A stretch of 64,000 bases of DNA from Bacteroidia bacterium. GTDB taxonomy: Bacteria; Bacteroidota; Bacteroidia; 2-12-FULL-35-15. The DNA lies in contig JAURXZ010000008.1 of NCBI GenBank assembly GCA_030654175.1, positions 1-64,000 on the forward strand, in the 5' to 3' direction. The position numbers and the translations under genes are program-made. Shown in pieces: positions 25,744-33,258 of the stretch; the first letter of the stretch is position 1; each line of letters starts with the position of its first letter. The notes under the pieces were generated by a model. That model saw only the letters and a program-made list of their open reading frames with translations. It did no database searches and had not been told where the DNA came from.

Positions 25744-26241
25744 ATGAATACTTCAACATATACAAAAGAACAACTATTCTCTCTTCTTTCCGAAATTCCA
25801 GATCCGGAAATTCCAGTCATAAATATTATTGAATTAGGAATATTACGTGATGTACAGTGGGATGGAAGCTTATGTACCGTAATAATTACACCCACTTATA
25901 GCGGCTGTCCGGCAATGAAAGTAATTGAAGATGATATTAGGATCAAACTCAATGAAATTGGAATTAGTAATGTAAAAATAGATTTGGTTTATTCTCCCGC
26001 CTGGACAACCGATTGGATCAGTGATATTGCCAAAGAAAAACTACGTGCTTATGGAATAGCACCTCCCGACCATAGCACTATTGATAAAGCAGTATTGATG
26101 GGAAAAGCACGCGAATTAAAATGCCCGCAATGCGGTTCAAAAAACACCGAAATGATCTCGCAATTTGGTTCTACAGCCTGTAAAGCACTATACCGCTGTT
26201 TGGATTGCAAGGAACCTTTTGATTATTTTAAATGTTTGTAA
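25744..26241 (+). CDS. paaD: Phenylacetate epoxidase maturation protein PaaD (MIP18/DUF59 family)
   Basis: This 165-residue protein starts with a DUF59 domain (IPDPEIPVINIIELGILRDV, TYSGCPAMKVIEDDI) and ends with a zinc-ribbon-like region (CPQCGSKNTEMISQFGSTACKALYRCLDC). PaaD is thought to help mature the di-iron centre of the epoxidase. It is the last of the paaA-D genes. paaK (ligase), paaZ and paaJ are not in this window, so the pathway must be completed elsewhere. Confidence 0.93.
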   Translation: MNTSTYTKEQLFSLLSEIPDPEIPVINIIELGILRDVQWDGSLCTVIITPTYSGCPAMKVIEDDIRIKLNEIGISNVKIDLVYSPAWTTDWISDIAKEKLRAYGIAPPDHSTIDKAVLMGKARELKCPQCGSKNTEMISQFGSTACKALYRCLDCKEPFDYFKCL

Positions 26242-26250
26242 ATTGAGCAA

Positions 26251-26631
26251 ATGAAAAAAGTCCAAAAGCCGGTTCCGTTTAATTTTGCGATTGAAAATTT
26301 ATTTGCACTTGCCCCCACAATAAAAGCTATGTTTGGCGCGTATGCTATTTACGTTGGCAACAAAATTGTATTGATACTTCGTGATAAGAAAGATGAGGAT
26401 AGTGGGGTTTGGATTGCTACAACACCTGAACATCATGCAAGTTTAAAAAAAGATTTCCCATCAATGCGTTCCATAAAAGTATTTGGTCCGGGTGAAACCG
26501 GATGGCAGGTATTGCCAATGGATGCTGATGATTTTGAATCGAGTGTGAATCAGGTTTGTGATCTTATTATAAAAGGGGACAAACGTATCGGTAAGATCCC
26601 TAAACCGAAAAAGAAAAAGGTAATACTTTAG
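26251..26631 (+). CDS. Small TfoX-N-like protein
   Basis: 126 residues, starting 9 nt after paaD and so probably co-transcribed. KAMFGAYAIYVGNKIVLILRD resembles the core of TfoX N-terminal-domain proteins (MFGGYGIYxxGK), and the C-terminus is a lysine-rich tail (KPKKKKVIL). TfoX/Sxy regulates competence in gamma-proteobacteria, but the stand-alone domain is widespread and its function outside that group is not established. No catalytic residues are recognised. Confidence 0.55.
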   Translation: MKKVQKPVPFNFAIENLFALAPTIKAMFGAYAIYVGNKIVLILRDKKDEDSGVWIATTPEHHASLKKDFPSMRSIKVFGPGETGWQVLPMDADDFESSVNQVCDLIIKGDKRIGKIPKPKKKKVIL

Positions 26632-26657
26632 GTCAATTTAACAATTTAGCAATTTAA

Positions 26658-26667
26658 CAGTAGGCAA
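26658..26667 (-). repeat. TTGCCTACTG word, inverted copy
   Basis: Minus-strand TTGCCTACTG, preceded on the plus strand by tandem CAATTTAA/CAATTTAG words (26634-26657). The following part of the same spacer (26715-26750) has repeated ATTCGTA/ATTCGTT heptamers. The spacer 26632-26790 is thus almost wholly word-like. Confidence 0.55.
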
Positions 26668-26790
26668 CCCGCCCGAACCGCTGAAGTTTTTCTGTCAGGC
26701 TGGTCTTAACAAACACAGATTCGTAATTCGTTAAAATTCGTAATTCGTAGTAGTTTTCGTAACTTTGTTTAAAGATTTTTATACCAATAA

Positions 26791-27210
26791 ATGTTATACC
26801 CAAAGGAAGCAATAGAAAAAGCAGGTGCCTGGATGGAAGGCGATGTACGTGCAAAATTATGGTTACAGGAAAGTAACTATGAAGAACTTGTTCAGCTAAA
26901 AGATGCTGTAAGTCGCTATCCAAAAGCATTTGAATACTTATTGATCAATAAACACTTTGTTCTTGCTGCATTTGTTAATTCTATCTGGGACGACAAAAAA
27001 GCATTGAAATTGTTAATGGATAAAAAAGAATTTTTTTGGGCTGCAATGTCAAATTATATCAACGGGGATGAAAATGCCCATGTTTTTCTGGTCAAAAATA
27101 ATTTGAGACATTATGCCGACCTGGCGCATAAAATTCAGGCTAAGATCCGTAAAGAAGGGGATGACAGAACCGGTTTATTTAACAGCGGACCTTTTAAGAT
27201 TGAAAAATAG
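26791..27210 (+). CDS. Conserved hypothetical protein
   Basis: 139 residues, soluble, mostly helical, without a domain I can name. It is rich in Trp/Lys/Ala with motifs such as EKAGAWMEGDVRAKLWL, YPKAFEYLLINKHFVLAAF and INGDENAHVFLVKNN, suggestive of short repeated helices (about 35 residues each). No signal peptide. Coding status is supported by length and by composition like its neighbours. Function unknown. Confidence 0.6.
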   Translation: MLYPKEAIEKAGAWMEGDVRAKLWLQESNYEELVQLKDAVSRYPKAFEYLLINKHFVLAAFVNSIWDDKKALKLLMDKKEFFWAAMSNYINGDENAHVFLVKNNLRHYADLAHKIQAKIRKEGDDRTGLFNSGPFKIEK

Positions 27211-27260
27211 TTTTTGGTAACTACTTTTAAAAATAGTATAACAATTCAAATAAGAAATTA

Positions 27261-27506
27261 ATGCGTATCATCGGTACTATAGCACATCCTAAAATTACTA
27301 TTTCTATTTTTTCAATGAATGATAAATATCAGGTGAAATTTGAAGCCGGACCAATGGAACAAATATTCAAACTCTCCCACACTGAAGTAAATGGTATTGA
27401 AGGAATACAAAAATTAGTGGATGAGGCATTTATGGAAAAAATAATGGATCGTTTTAATGAAATGTATTTATCTTTCAAAGGCGCTAAAGAACGGTATATA
27501 GCTTAA
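27261..27506 (+). CDS. Small conserved hypothetical protein
   Basis: 81 residues with no domain I recognise. The order of hydrophobic beta strands (RIIGTIAHPKITISIFSMND, YQVKFEAGPMEQIFKL) followed by a helical half (GIQKLVDEAFMEKIMDRFNEMYLSF) looks like a small alpha/beta protein. Starts 50 nt after the previous gene. Function unknown. Confidence 0.55.
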   Translation: MRIIGTIAHPKITISIFSMNDKYQVKFEAGPMEQIFKLSHTEVNGIEGIQKLVDEAFMEKIMDRFNEMYLSFKGAKERYIA

Positions 27507-27560
27507 GTTTTTTATTAGTTATTGTTTTAATTATACTTTACTCGAATTAATATGGGAAAC

Positions 27561-27592
27561 AATTCCCCCTTGAAAAGGGGGCTAGGGGGATT
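27561..27592 (+). repeat. GGGGG/CCCCC dispersed hairpin repeat
   Basis: CCCCCTT-gaa-AAGGGGG (27565-27581) followed by CTAGGGGGATT. This resembles a very common dispersed G-rich repeat in Bacteroidota. It lies in the spacer before the DUF4159 gene. Confidence 0.5.
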
Positions 27593-27669
27593 AAAACGAA
27601 TTACTATTGCTAATTGAAAATTGTGCCCTTGTATTTATTGAAAATGAAAGAGTTTTGGAGAAAATTATT

Positions 27670-28350
27670 ATGATAAAAAAAACGATATTACTTTTTTTAA
27701 TTGTGTTAAGCTGTGCTGCTTTCAGTCCGGCTCCTACCTATCAAATAGCCTTGCTGAAATACAGTGGGGGAGGAGATTGGTACGCTAATCTGGAAACATC
27801 TTTACCCAATTTGATCCAATTTTGTAACAGTAATTTGAAAACCAATATTAATCCGGAACAAGCCATTGTTGAAGTTGGCAACCCCGATATTTTTAATTAT
27901 CCTTTTGTTCACCTTACCGGACACGGAAATGTGGTTTTTAATGTTCAGGAAACAGAGAATCTGCGCAACTACTTAATTGGTGGTGGTTTTGTTCACTTAT
28001 CGGATAATTACGGAATGGATAAATTCATTCGTATTCAAATGAAAAAAGTTTTTCCTGAATTGGATTTTGTTGAGCTTCCATTCTCTCATCCTATTTATCA
28101 CCAAAAATTTGATTTCCCCAATGGCCTGCCAAAAATACATGAACACGAAAGCAAATCACCTCAAGGTTTCGGATTAATTTACCAGGGACGATTAGTTTGT
28201 TTCTACGATTACGAGTGCGATCTTGGTGATGGCTGGGAAAGTTTTGAAGTTCATAAGGATTCCCCTGAAACGCATCAAAAAGCCCTGAAAATGGGAGCCA
28301 ACATCATACAATATGTATTGATGGGTGGTGAGAATGTGGTTAAAAAGTAA
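27670..28350 (+). CDS. DUF4159 domain exported protein
   Basis: About 226 residues with a signal peptide (MIKKTILLFLIVLSCAAF). The body has the DUF4159 signs YQIALLKYSGGGDWYANLE, FPFVHLTGHGNVVFN-type (NYPFVHLTGHGNVVF) and LIGGGFVHLSDNYGMDKFI, a glutamine-amidotransferase-like flavodoxin fold of unknown enzymatic role. An upstream in-frame Met at 27607 would add 21 residues without signal character; I choose 27670. It is followed by the REP array. Confidence 0.85.
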   Translation: MIKKTILLFLIVLSCAAFSPAPTYQIALLKYSGGGDWYANLETSLPNLIQFCNSNLKTNINPEQAIVEVGNPDIFNYPFVHLTGHGNVVFNVQETENLRNYLIGGGFVHLSDNYGMDKFIRIQMKKVFPELDFVELPFSHPIYHQKFDFPNGLPKIHEHESKSPQGFGLIYQGRLVCFYDYECDLGDGWESFEVHKDSPETHQKALKMGANIIQYVLMGGENVVKK

Positions 28351-28396
28351 TTGTTTTGATTGGCTAGTTTAATTTTGATGTTTAGGCCAATATTTA

Positions 28397-28640
28397 AGAG
28401 TTGCGAAATTTTAAATAGATATTAATTACACGAAATTTCATGATGCCCTGAAAAGGCTATATATATATATATATATATCAACGTAGCGCATCGCCCTATG
28501 TTGAAAAAAAATTAATGAGTTCCGAAATTTTAAACAGGTATTAACTGCATTAAATTTCACTTTGCCCTGAAAGGGCTATATATACCAACGTAGGGCATCG
28601 CCCTACGAAGAAAGAAACAAAAAAATAGCCCTGAAAGGGC
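28397..28640 (+). repeat. Left REP array flanking the transposase
   Basis: Two tandem long units plus one half unit fill the spacer 28351-28653. Each full unit has a 5' part (GAGTT.CGAAATTTTAAA, then TATTAA), hairpin 1 (GCCCTGAAAGGGC) and hairpin 2 (CGTAGGGCATCGCCCTACG). Unit 1 (28445-28501) is degenerate and has a 20-nt TA run between the hairpins. Unit 2 is at 28564-28607. A lone hairpin 1 at 28626-28640 ends 13 nt before the transposase ATG. Confidence 0.8.
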
Positions 28641-28653
28641 GTAATAATAAAAC

Positions 28654-29106
28654 ATGTCTCAATCATTAACAAAAATATATACACATTTGGTTTTCAGTAC
28701 GAAATACAGGGAGTCAGTATTACATAAGGAGGTGCAAACTGAATTATATAGTTACTTAGGTGGAATATGTAAAAATTTAGAATGTTTTCCTATAAAAATA
28801 GGCGGGTATACCGATCATATCCATATCCTGTGTTTGCTATCAAAAAAAATAGCAGTTATGAAGCTCCTCGAAGAAGTAAAGAAAAATTCTTCAAAATGGA
28901 TTAAAACAAAAGGAGAAGAATTTGCAGGTTTTCATTGGCAGGATGGATACGGTGCCTTTTCTGTGAACCCCAGTGAAATTGATATAGTAGTGAGGTATAT
29001 CGAAAACCAGGAAGAGCACCACAAGAAAGTTTCATTTCAGGATGAATACCGCGCATTTTTAAAAAAGTATAAAGTGGATTACGATGAACGCTATGTTTGG
29101 GATTGA
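28654..29106 (+). CDS. IS200/REP-associated (Y1, HUH) transposase
   Basis: 150 residues, Y1 transposase family: YTHLVFSTKYRESVL at the start, HUH motif DHIHIL (His55 and His57), WQDGYGAFSV, and the catalytic Tyr115 in RYIENQEEHHKK. These enzymes nick single-stranded DNA at hairpins and move or copy them. The gene is intact. Palindromic repeats surround it on both sides, and the hairpin 1 motif stands just before its start, which suggests a RAYT-like relation in which the enzyme recognises the repeats. An ordinary IS200 copy is the alternative. Confidence 0.9.
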   Translation: MSQSLTKIYTHLVFSTKYRESVLHKEVQTELYSYLGGICKNLECFPIKIGGYTDHIHILCLLSKKIAVMKLLEEVKKNSSKWIKTKGEEFAGFHWQDGYGAFSVNPSEIDIVVRYIENQEEHHKKVSFQDEYRAFLKKYKVDYDERYVWD

Positions 29107-29153
29107 TATATTTTACCCTTACAGGGTAATAGGATTTTTGGGTAGTTTGTTTT

Positions 29154-29197
29154 CACAGGGCGATGCCCTGTGTTAGTGTATAAAGCCCTTTCAGGGC
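29154..29197 (-). repeat. Inverted REP unit just downstream of transposase
   Basis: CACAGGGCGATGCCCTGTG (29154-29172) and AGCCCTTTCAGGGC (29184-29197) are hairpin 2 and hairpin 1 in reverse order and orientation compared with the other units. A single reversed copy after the gene and direct copies before it resemble left/right ends of an IS200-type element. Confidence 0.7.
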
Positions 29198-29300
29198 AAA
29201 CTTGTATTTGCATTTAGCAAATGGTATTTAGCACCGGAAATAAATCCATCGTTTGTAAGGCTTTTGACTTCTTTGATATTAACTGATCGAAGTTTCAATT

Positions 29301-29720
29301 GCCCTGAAAGGGCTATATTACTGACGTAGGGCATCACCCTGCGAAAAAAATAATAAACACGAAATTAGCCCTGAAAGGCAATATATACTGACGTAGGGCA
29401 TCGCCCTGCGAAAAAAATAATAAACACGAAATTAGCCCTGAAAGGGCAATATAACTGACGTAGGGCACCACCCTGCGAAAAAAAATAATAAACACGAAAT
29501 TAGCCCTGAAAGGGCAGTATATACTAACGTAGGGCATCGCCCTACGAAAAAAACAGTAAACAAAAAATTAGCCCTGAAAGGGCAATATATACTAACGTAG
29601 GGCATCGCCCTACGAAAAAAACAGTAAACAAAAAATTAGCCCTGAAAGGGCTATATATACCAGCGTAGGGCATCGCCCTACGAAGAAAAAAACAAACAAA
29701 AAATTAGCCCTGAAAGGGCG
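29301..29720 (+). repeat. Right REP array, six full units and one half unit
   Basis: Full units at 29301-29343, 29367-29411, 29434-29478, 29502-29547, 29570-29614 and 29638-29683, spaced about 68 nt, then a half unit (hairpin 1 only) at 29706-29720. Each has AGCCCTGAAAGGGC, a short TATA spacer, then ACGTAGGGCATCGCCCTACGA. Between units are near-identical AAAAAAATAATAAACACGAAATT-type linkers. The gene-free stretch 29107-29790 consists of this array, the inverted unit, and the transposase relic. Confidence 0.85.
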
Positions 29721-29766
29721 TAATAAAACCAGGTCTCAATCATTAACAAAAATATACACCCATTTG
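29721..29766 (+). pseudogene. Relic of a second transposase copy (5' end only)
   Basis: After the last half unit the sequence follows the start of the intact transposase gene: GGTCTCAATCATTAACAAAA then ATATACACCCATTTG, against the first ~15 codons at 28654. The start codon ATG has become AGG, and similarity stops after about 45 nt. This shows that a second copy, with the same half-unit upstream, once stood at the right end of the array. Confidence 0.8.
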
Positions 29767-29790
29767 TTGAATTATCAACTCTTATTTTTT

Positions 29791-30573
29791 TTAATTAACT
29801 GTCAGGCGGGTATTAAAATAAAAAGTACTTGAATTATACTGCCATGGAGCACTACAAATGCTAATATCATAAACACCCGAACCAATAAAATTCACATAAA
29901 CACTGCTACCATTACTAAGAGTTCCGGAAATAAATCCACCGAAAAAAGAAATATTCACCTCTCCATAACCTGGAGATGTATTGGTAGTGGTTGTATAAAT
30001 TCCGGTTGTTATGATTGAGCCGAAAGTGAAATTTACTGTTGGTCCGCTGCTTGTTTGTGCTGTAAATTCCCATTCGTACATATAGTTGACAGGGGTGCTA
30101 ATATTTGTATATGAATGAGTAGGTTGCCCTCCTCCTTCGCTCACAGTGTTCATAATATTTGTACAAGGGGGCGTTACATTCATCGCTATAATACTATCGA
30201 GTGAAACATCATTACCATAAACATAACCATAATAATTTGTTGCCCATGTTCTGAAATAATAAACAGAATCAACGTCAAAACCAGAACCGGGGTATATCGC
30301 AGAAAATTTAGTACCATTGGTGGTAACCCTCATTTGGTTGCTTACCATGTTGGGATTTATGCTCGTAGAGTAGCAAAAGCCGATGTATTCAATAGAAGCA
30401 GCACCTTCAGAAACCACCTCGCCCTCCACGAGCACTGTTCCATCAGTTTGAATGATGGCAGAAACTGTTTTTATTTTAGGTAAATAATCGTTAACATCCT
30501 TTAATGCTTTCCTGCATGAAATTGTTAGTGTTAAAAAAGAAATAACAAGTATCCAATAAAATCTTTTTTTCAT
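29791..30573 (-). CDS. Lipoprotein of unknown function, FN3-like
   Basis: 260 residues with a lipoprotein signal (ILVISFLTLTISC, Cys about 20). The N-terminal half has a pattern typical of Bacteroidota fibronectin-type surface proteins (VSEGAASIEYIGFCYSTSINPN, VYYFRTWATNYYGYVYGND). The C-terminal half is Thr/Ser/Gly-rich with beta character. It is probably anchored in the outer membrane. Its start lies 9 nt after the preceding gene's stop, so both are one transcription unit. Function unknown. Confidence 0.75.
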   Translation of the reverse strand: MKKRFYWILVISFLTLTISCRKALKDVNDYLPKIKTVSAIIQTDGTVLVEGEVVSEGAASIEYIGFCYSTSINPNMVSNQMRVTTNGTKFSAIYPGSGFDVDSVYYFRTWATNYYGYVYGNDVSLDSIIAMNVTPPCTNIMNTVSEGGGQPTHSYTNISTPVNYMYEWEFTAQTSSGPTVNFTFGSIITTGIYTTTTNTSPGYGEVNISFFGGFISGTLSNGSSVYVNFIGSGVYDISICSAPWQYNSSTFYFNTRLTVN

Positions 30574-30582
30574 AAATAATAT

Positions 30583-31188
30583 TTAATCGAATGAATACCG
30601 CATTCCAATACCATAATCATTAGCCCAGGCTAATGCTCTTGGCTCTGTTACCAAAAAAACATTTCGGTTTGCGTTTAAATTTAGCGCTATATAGTCATTT
30701 ATAATATATTCCGCACCTAAGCGAAAACGAAAACCTGCTAAAATTCCACCTCCTGAATAACTTTCATAAACAGCAGTTTGAATATTGTATTCATATTCCA
30801 CGTTTGCGCCACCCATTATTAGACCTAATCCCGTGTAAATAGTGTATTTTTCCTTGTTCACAAATGCAAAATCTAGATCACATAATAATAATCCAAGATT
30901 GTATTTTTGAAATGACTGTTCTCCCGGAAGAACTGTTGTGCCGACAATACCATAGACCGGAAAAACATCCATCCTTGGTTTCATTTGCAAAAATGTAAAC
31001 AAAAAACCGCCTCTGACACGATCACCTTCAAAAGGCTGCTGATATCCTATTTCTGCAGAGAACAGTGGTTTCATCACAGATCCGAATTCACCTGTAGGGC
31101 GGTAGTTGAAACCCCGAATCATAATTTGGCTAAAAGCAATATTGCTCGTCAAAAGAGTAAAAAAAATAATTTTTAAAAAAGTACGCAT
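30583..31188 (-). CDS. Outer-membrane beta-barrel-like protein of unknown function
   Basis: 201 residues with a signal peptide (LKIIFFTLLTSNIAFSQ). The body alternates polar and aromatic residues in strand-length pieces (FSAEIGYQQPF, YTIYTGLGLIMGGANVEYEYN, ILAGFRFRLGAEYIIND) and ends with GIGMRYSFD, whose terminal strand pattern fits a small 8-10-strand barrel. Upstream of the lipoprotein in the same transcription unit. Function unknown. Confidence 0.7.
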   Translation of the reverse strand: MRTFLKIIFFTLLTSNIAFSQIMIRGFNYRPTGEFGSVMKPLFSAEIGYQQPFEGDRVRGGFLFTFLQMKPRMDVFPVYGIVGTTVLPGEQSFQKYNLGLLLCDLDFAFVNKEKYTIYTGLGLIMGGANVEYEYNIQTAVYESYSGGGILAGFRFRLGAEYIINDYIALNLNANRNVFLVTEPRALAWANDYGIGMRYSFD

Positions 31189-31251
31189 ATGTTTTGTTTC
31201 TTTGATTACAGAAAACTTCTCAAAACTTCTTCTTCCGATGTTACTGATTGG

Positions 31252-32109
31252 CTATTTCTTTCCAATAGCAGCATTAAGATTTATAATTTGTTTTTCTTTT
31301 ACTGACATATTAGCGGCTTTCCTATCTGCATAAATCGCAGATTTGGATCCACCATCAAAAATTAATATATGACCAGTGAACAAAGCTGTATTATCAGATA
31401 TAACGCAATATTTCTCAGGTTCCGAATTTATTAGTGAAACTATTTCAGTTAAACTTGCTACTTTATAGCTGTATTTATACTTTGCTAATACTTCTTTTTT
31501 AAGAGGTCTTGTGCAAATTTCACTAACAAGCAAAGTTTTAGTCTTTAATGCTGATGGATCTTTTGGAAACCCTTTTTCAAACAAATGTATTCTGTCATTT
31601 GTTGCATGGGCATATCTCCATTCTTCAATTTTATTGTCAATGACAAAATTTGTCAGATCATTCAAATATTTAACAGTAAAATCTAAAAAACGGCCAGTAA
31701 AGGCCCTTTCATAAAAATAGAAAGGACAATAAGCCATAGGCAGTTGACTACTTTTTTTACGGGCAGATCCATAAAAAATATAAATGCCATCAATTTCTTT
31801 ATTTGAAATGGGAGAAGAAACATCAGTTGTACGGCCGTTTAAGGGTGCGATAAAGCAATTGTTTTCATCCCCTAAATATTTTACATACTCATTCTTTGTC
31901 AATGTTTTTGTTGGTGAAATTTTCCAATATTTTTCAACAGAAGCTTTTAAACTATCATCAAAAATCTTGTCACCTGTTTGCACGATATAAAGTGGTCCCT
32001 TTTTGAGGTTCTCCATTTCTTTTGAGTCAAAACCGGAGTTGAAGGTTTGTCCAAATAAATTTGCAGAAATTAAAAAAACTGCAATGAATGTTGTTTTAAA
32101 TGTTTTCAT
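31252..32109 (-). CDS. Exported protein of unknown function
   Basis: 285 residues with a signal peptide (TTFIAVFLISANLFGQ) and no domain I can name. A repeated feature is aromatic-Lys rich segments (YIVQTGDKIFDDSLKASVEKYW, IYIFYGSARKKSS, RLLVSEI-type). It stands first in a minus-strand set of three exported proteins (31252-32109, 30583-31188, 29791-30573; gaps 63 and 9 nt). It is divergent from the small XRE regulator, and 200 nt separate them. Confidence 0.65.
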   Translation of the reverse strand: MKTFKTTFIAVFLISANLFGQTFNSGFDSKEMENLKKGPLYIVQTGDKIFDDSLKASVEKYWKISPTKTLTKNEYVKYLGDENNCFIAPLNGRTTDVSSPISNKEIDGIYIFYGSARKKSSQLPMAYCPFYFYERAFTGRFLDFTVKYLNDLTNFVIDNKIEEWRYAHATNDRIHLFEKGFPKDPSALKTKTLLVSEICTRPLKKEVLAKYKYSYKVASLTEIVSLINSEPEKYCVISDNTALFTGHILIFDGGSKSAIYADRKAANMSVKEKQIINLNAAIGKK

Positions 32110-32257
32110 GTTTTTTAGTTTTTGGTTTCCATACTTGGATGGCTTTTGGTTGTTTAGAAGTAATTGTTCTTATAATTTCAAATTTGACCTGTATTATCAA
32201 TACTTAAAAAAGTCTAAAGGTGCACAAATCTTTACCAAAAATAGTTTATTTTTTTAA

Positions 32258-32277
32258 TTAACCCATATTTGGGTTAA
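32258..32277. promoter_or_regulatory. Operator-like palindrome upstream of XRE gene
   Basis: TTAACCCA-TATT-TGGGTTAA, perfect 8-bp arms, 31 nt before the XRE start codon. XRE repressors commonly bind such dyads and repress their own gene. It lies in the divergent region with the exported-protein gene, so it could also influence that operon. Confidence 0.6.
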
Positions 32278-32308
32278 AACATTTTTGTACTTATCACATT
32301 TTTAATGT

Positions 32309-32533
32309 GTGAAATACATTAGAAACGATAAGGCTATTAAAAAATTAGGTAAGAAGGTTAGGCTTTTGAGAAAGGAGCAAAACATCTCTCAAAGCCAATT
32401 GTCTTTTGAAGCGAATGTTCGTATTAATCAAATTGGAAGAATTGAGAGGGGAGAAATAAACACCAGTATTAGTAGCCTTATTGCAATTGCCGAAGCTTTA
32501 AATGTCAAAGTCAGAGATTTATTTGATTTTTAG
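32309..32533 (+). CDS. XRE-family helix-turn-helix regulator
   Basis: 74 residues that are nearly only an HTH_3 domain: KKLGKKVRLLRKEQNISQ, SQLSFEANVRINQIGRIERG, and TSISSLIAIAEALNVKVRDLF. The start is GTG; no in-frame ATG exists before it. Small single-domain XRE proteins act as autorepressors or as antitoxins. No toxin gene is seen next to it. The likely target is the palindrome just upstream. Confidence 0.88.
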   Translation: MKYIRNDKAIKKLGKKVRLLRKEQNISQSQLSFEANVRINQIGRIERGEINTSISSLIAIAEALNVKVRDLFDF

Positions 32534-32535
32534 AA

Positions 32536-33189
32536 TTATCTGTTTCCCAACTCCTCATTAATTATCTTATTTATCTCCTCGGCTCTATTCACGATCATAA
32601 AATGTGATCCATCCTTAATTGAATAATTACAATTCACAATTTTTTTATGGGGTAATACCTGGTCTGCCGTACCATGAATATGAATAATGTTTTCAGGTAT
32701 CTCTTGATTGTTCCATGTCAGGATACAATGTATAGCACCTTTAAAATAATTTTCAGGAGCGGTGTTTAGCATTTGTTCAAATCGCTCTCCCTGCTCTTTA
32801 CTGGTAACTCCAAAAAGATTTTTTACCAGTAATGCTGCATTTCTATAAACAGAATCATTCAACTTTTTATACAAAGGAATACGAGACCACATTTTAATTT
32901 TTTGCGGTACCTCTTCTCTTGTTTTACTACTTGAAACCAAAAATGTTTTTACAGGATTTAATTTTTTTGCAATTTCTATACAGCACATTCCTCCAAACGA
33001 AACACCTATTAAAGCAAATGGTTGCGTTGTATCAATCAGTTCTGCCAGGCGCATAGCATATTCCGGAAGCGTTTCATTTTTGAATGGTGTTTGCCATTTA
33101 ATATGATGAATTGTACAATTATTCAATTCCAGGTTTCTGAACATTCGCTCATCAACTCCCATTCCGGATATGCAATATATATTTAGCAT
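32536..33189 (-). CDS. Alpha/beta hydrolase
   Basis: 217 residues. The nucleophile elbow is GVSFGGM (Ser about 64), the acid is in HIHGTADQVLP (Asp), and the His in KDGSHFMIVNRAE. All three members of the catalytic triad are visible. N-terminus CISGMGVDERMF is typical for the small Bacteroidota hydrolases of this kind. The substrate is unknown. It is downstream of ppa with a 69-nt gap, so it may be part of the hutH-ppa transcription unit. Confidence 0.85.
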   Translation of the reverse strand: MLNIYCISGMGVDERMFRNLELNNCTIHHIKWQTPFKNETLPEYAMRLAELIDTTQPFALIGVSFGGMCCIEIAKKLNPVKTFLVSSSKTREEVPQKIKMWSRIPLYKKLNDSVYRNAALLVKNLFGVTSKEQGERFEQMLNTAPENYFKGAIHCILTWNNQEIPENIIHIHGTADQVLPHKKIVNCNYSIKDGSHFMIVNRAEEINKIINEELGNR

Positions 33190-33258
33190 TTTTTATTATT
33201 TATATTTCAATCCGTCAGACAACATCCACAAAAAAACTTTTCATACCGGTCTCTTAAA

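Noticed and set aside
27607-27669. Longer start for the DUF4159 protein
   Set aside because: The added 21 residues have no signal character and push the clear signal peptide (MIKKTILLF) into the interior.
28457-28478. (TA)n run as a promoter or mobile-element target
   Set aside because: It is simply an expanded TATATA linker between hairpins 1 and 2 of the first REP unit.
29334-29537. 67-codon open frame on the minus strand
   Set aside because: It is made wholly of the REP repeats; the protein repeats itself with the array period and has no independent coding signs.
29301-29720. Regular ~68-nt repeats that could look like a CRISPR array
   Set aside because: The units are double palindromes and the stretches between them are almost identical, not unique spacers. 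There are no cas genes nearby.
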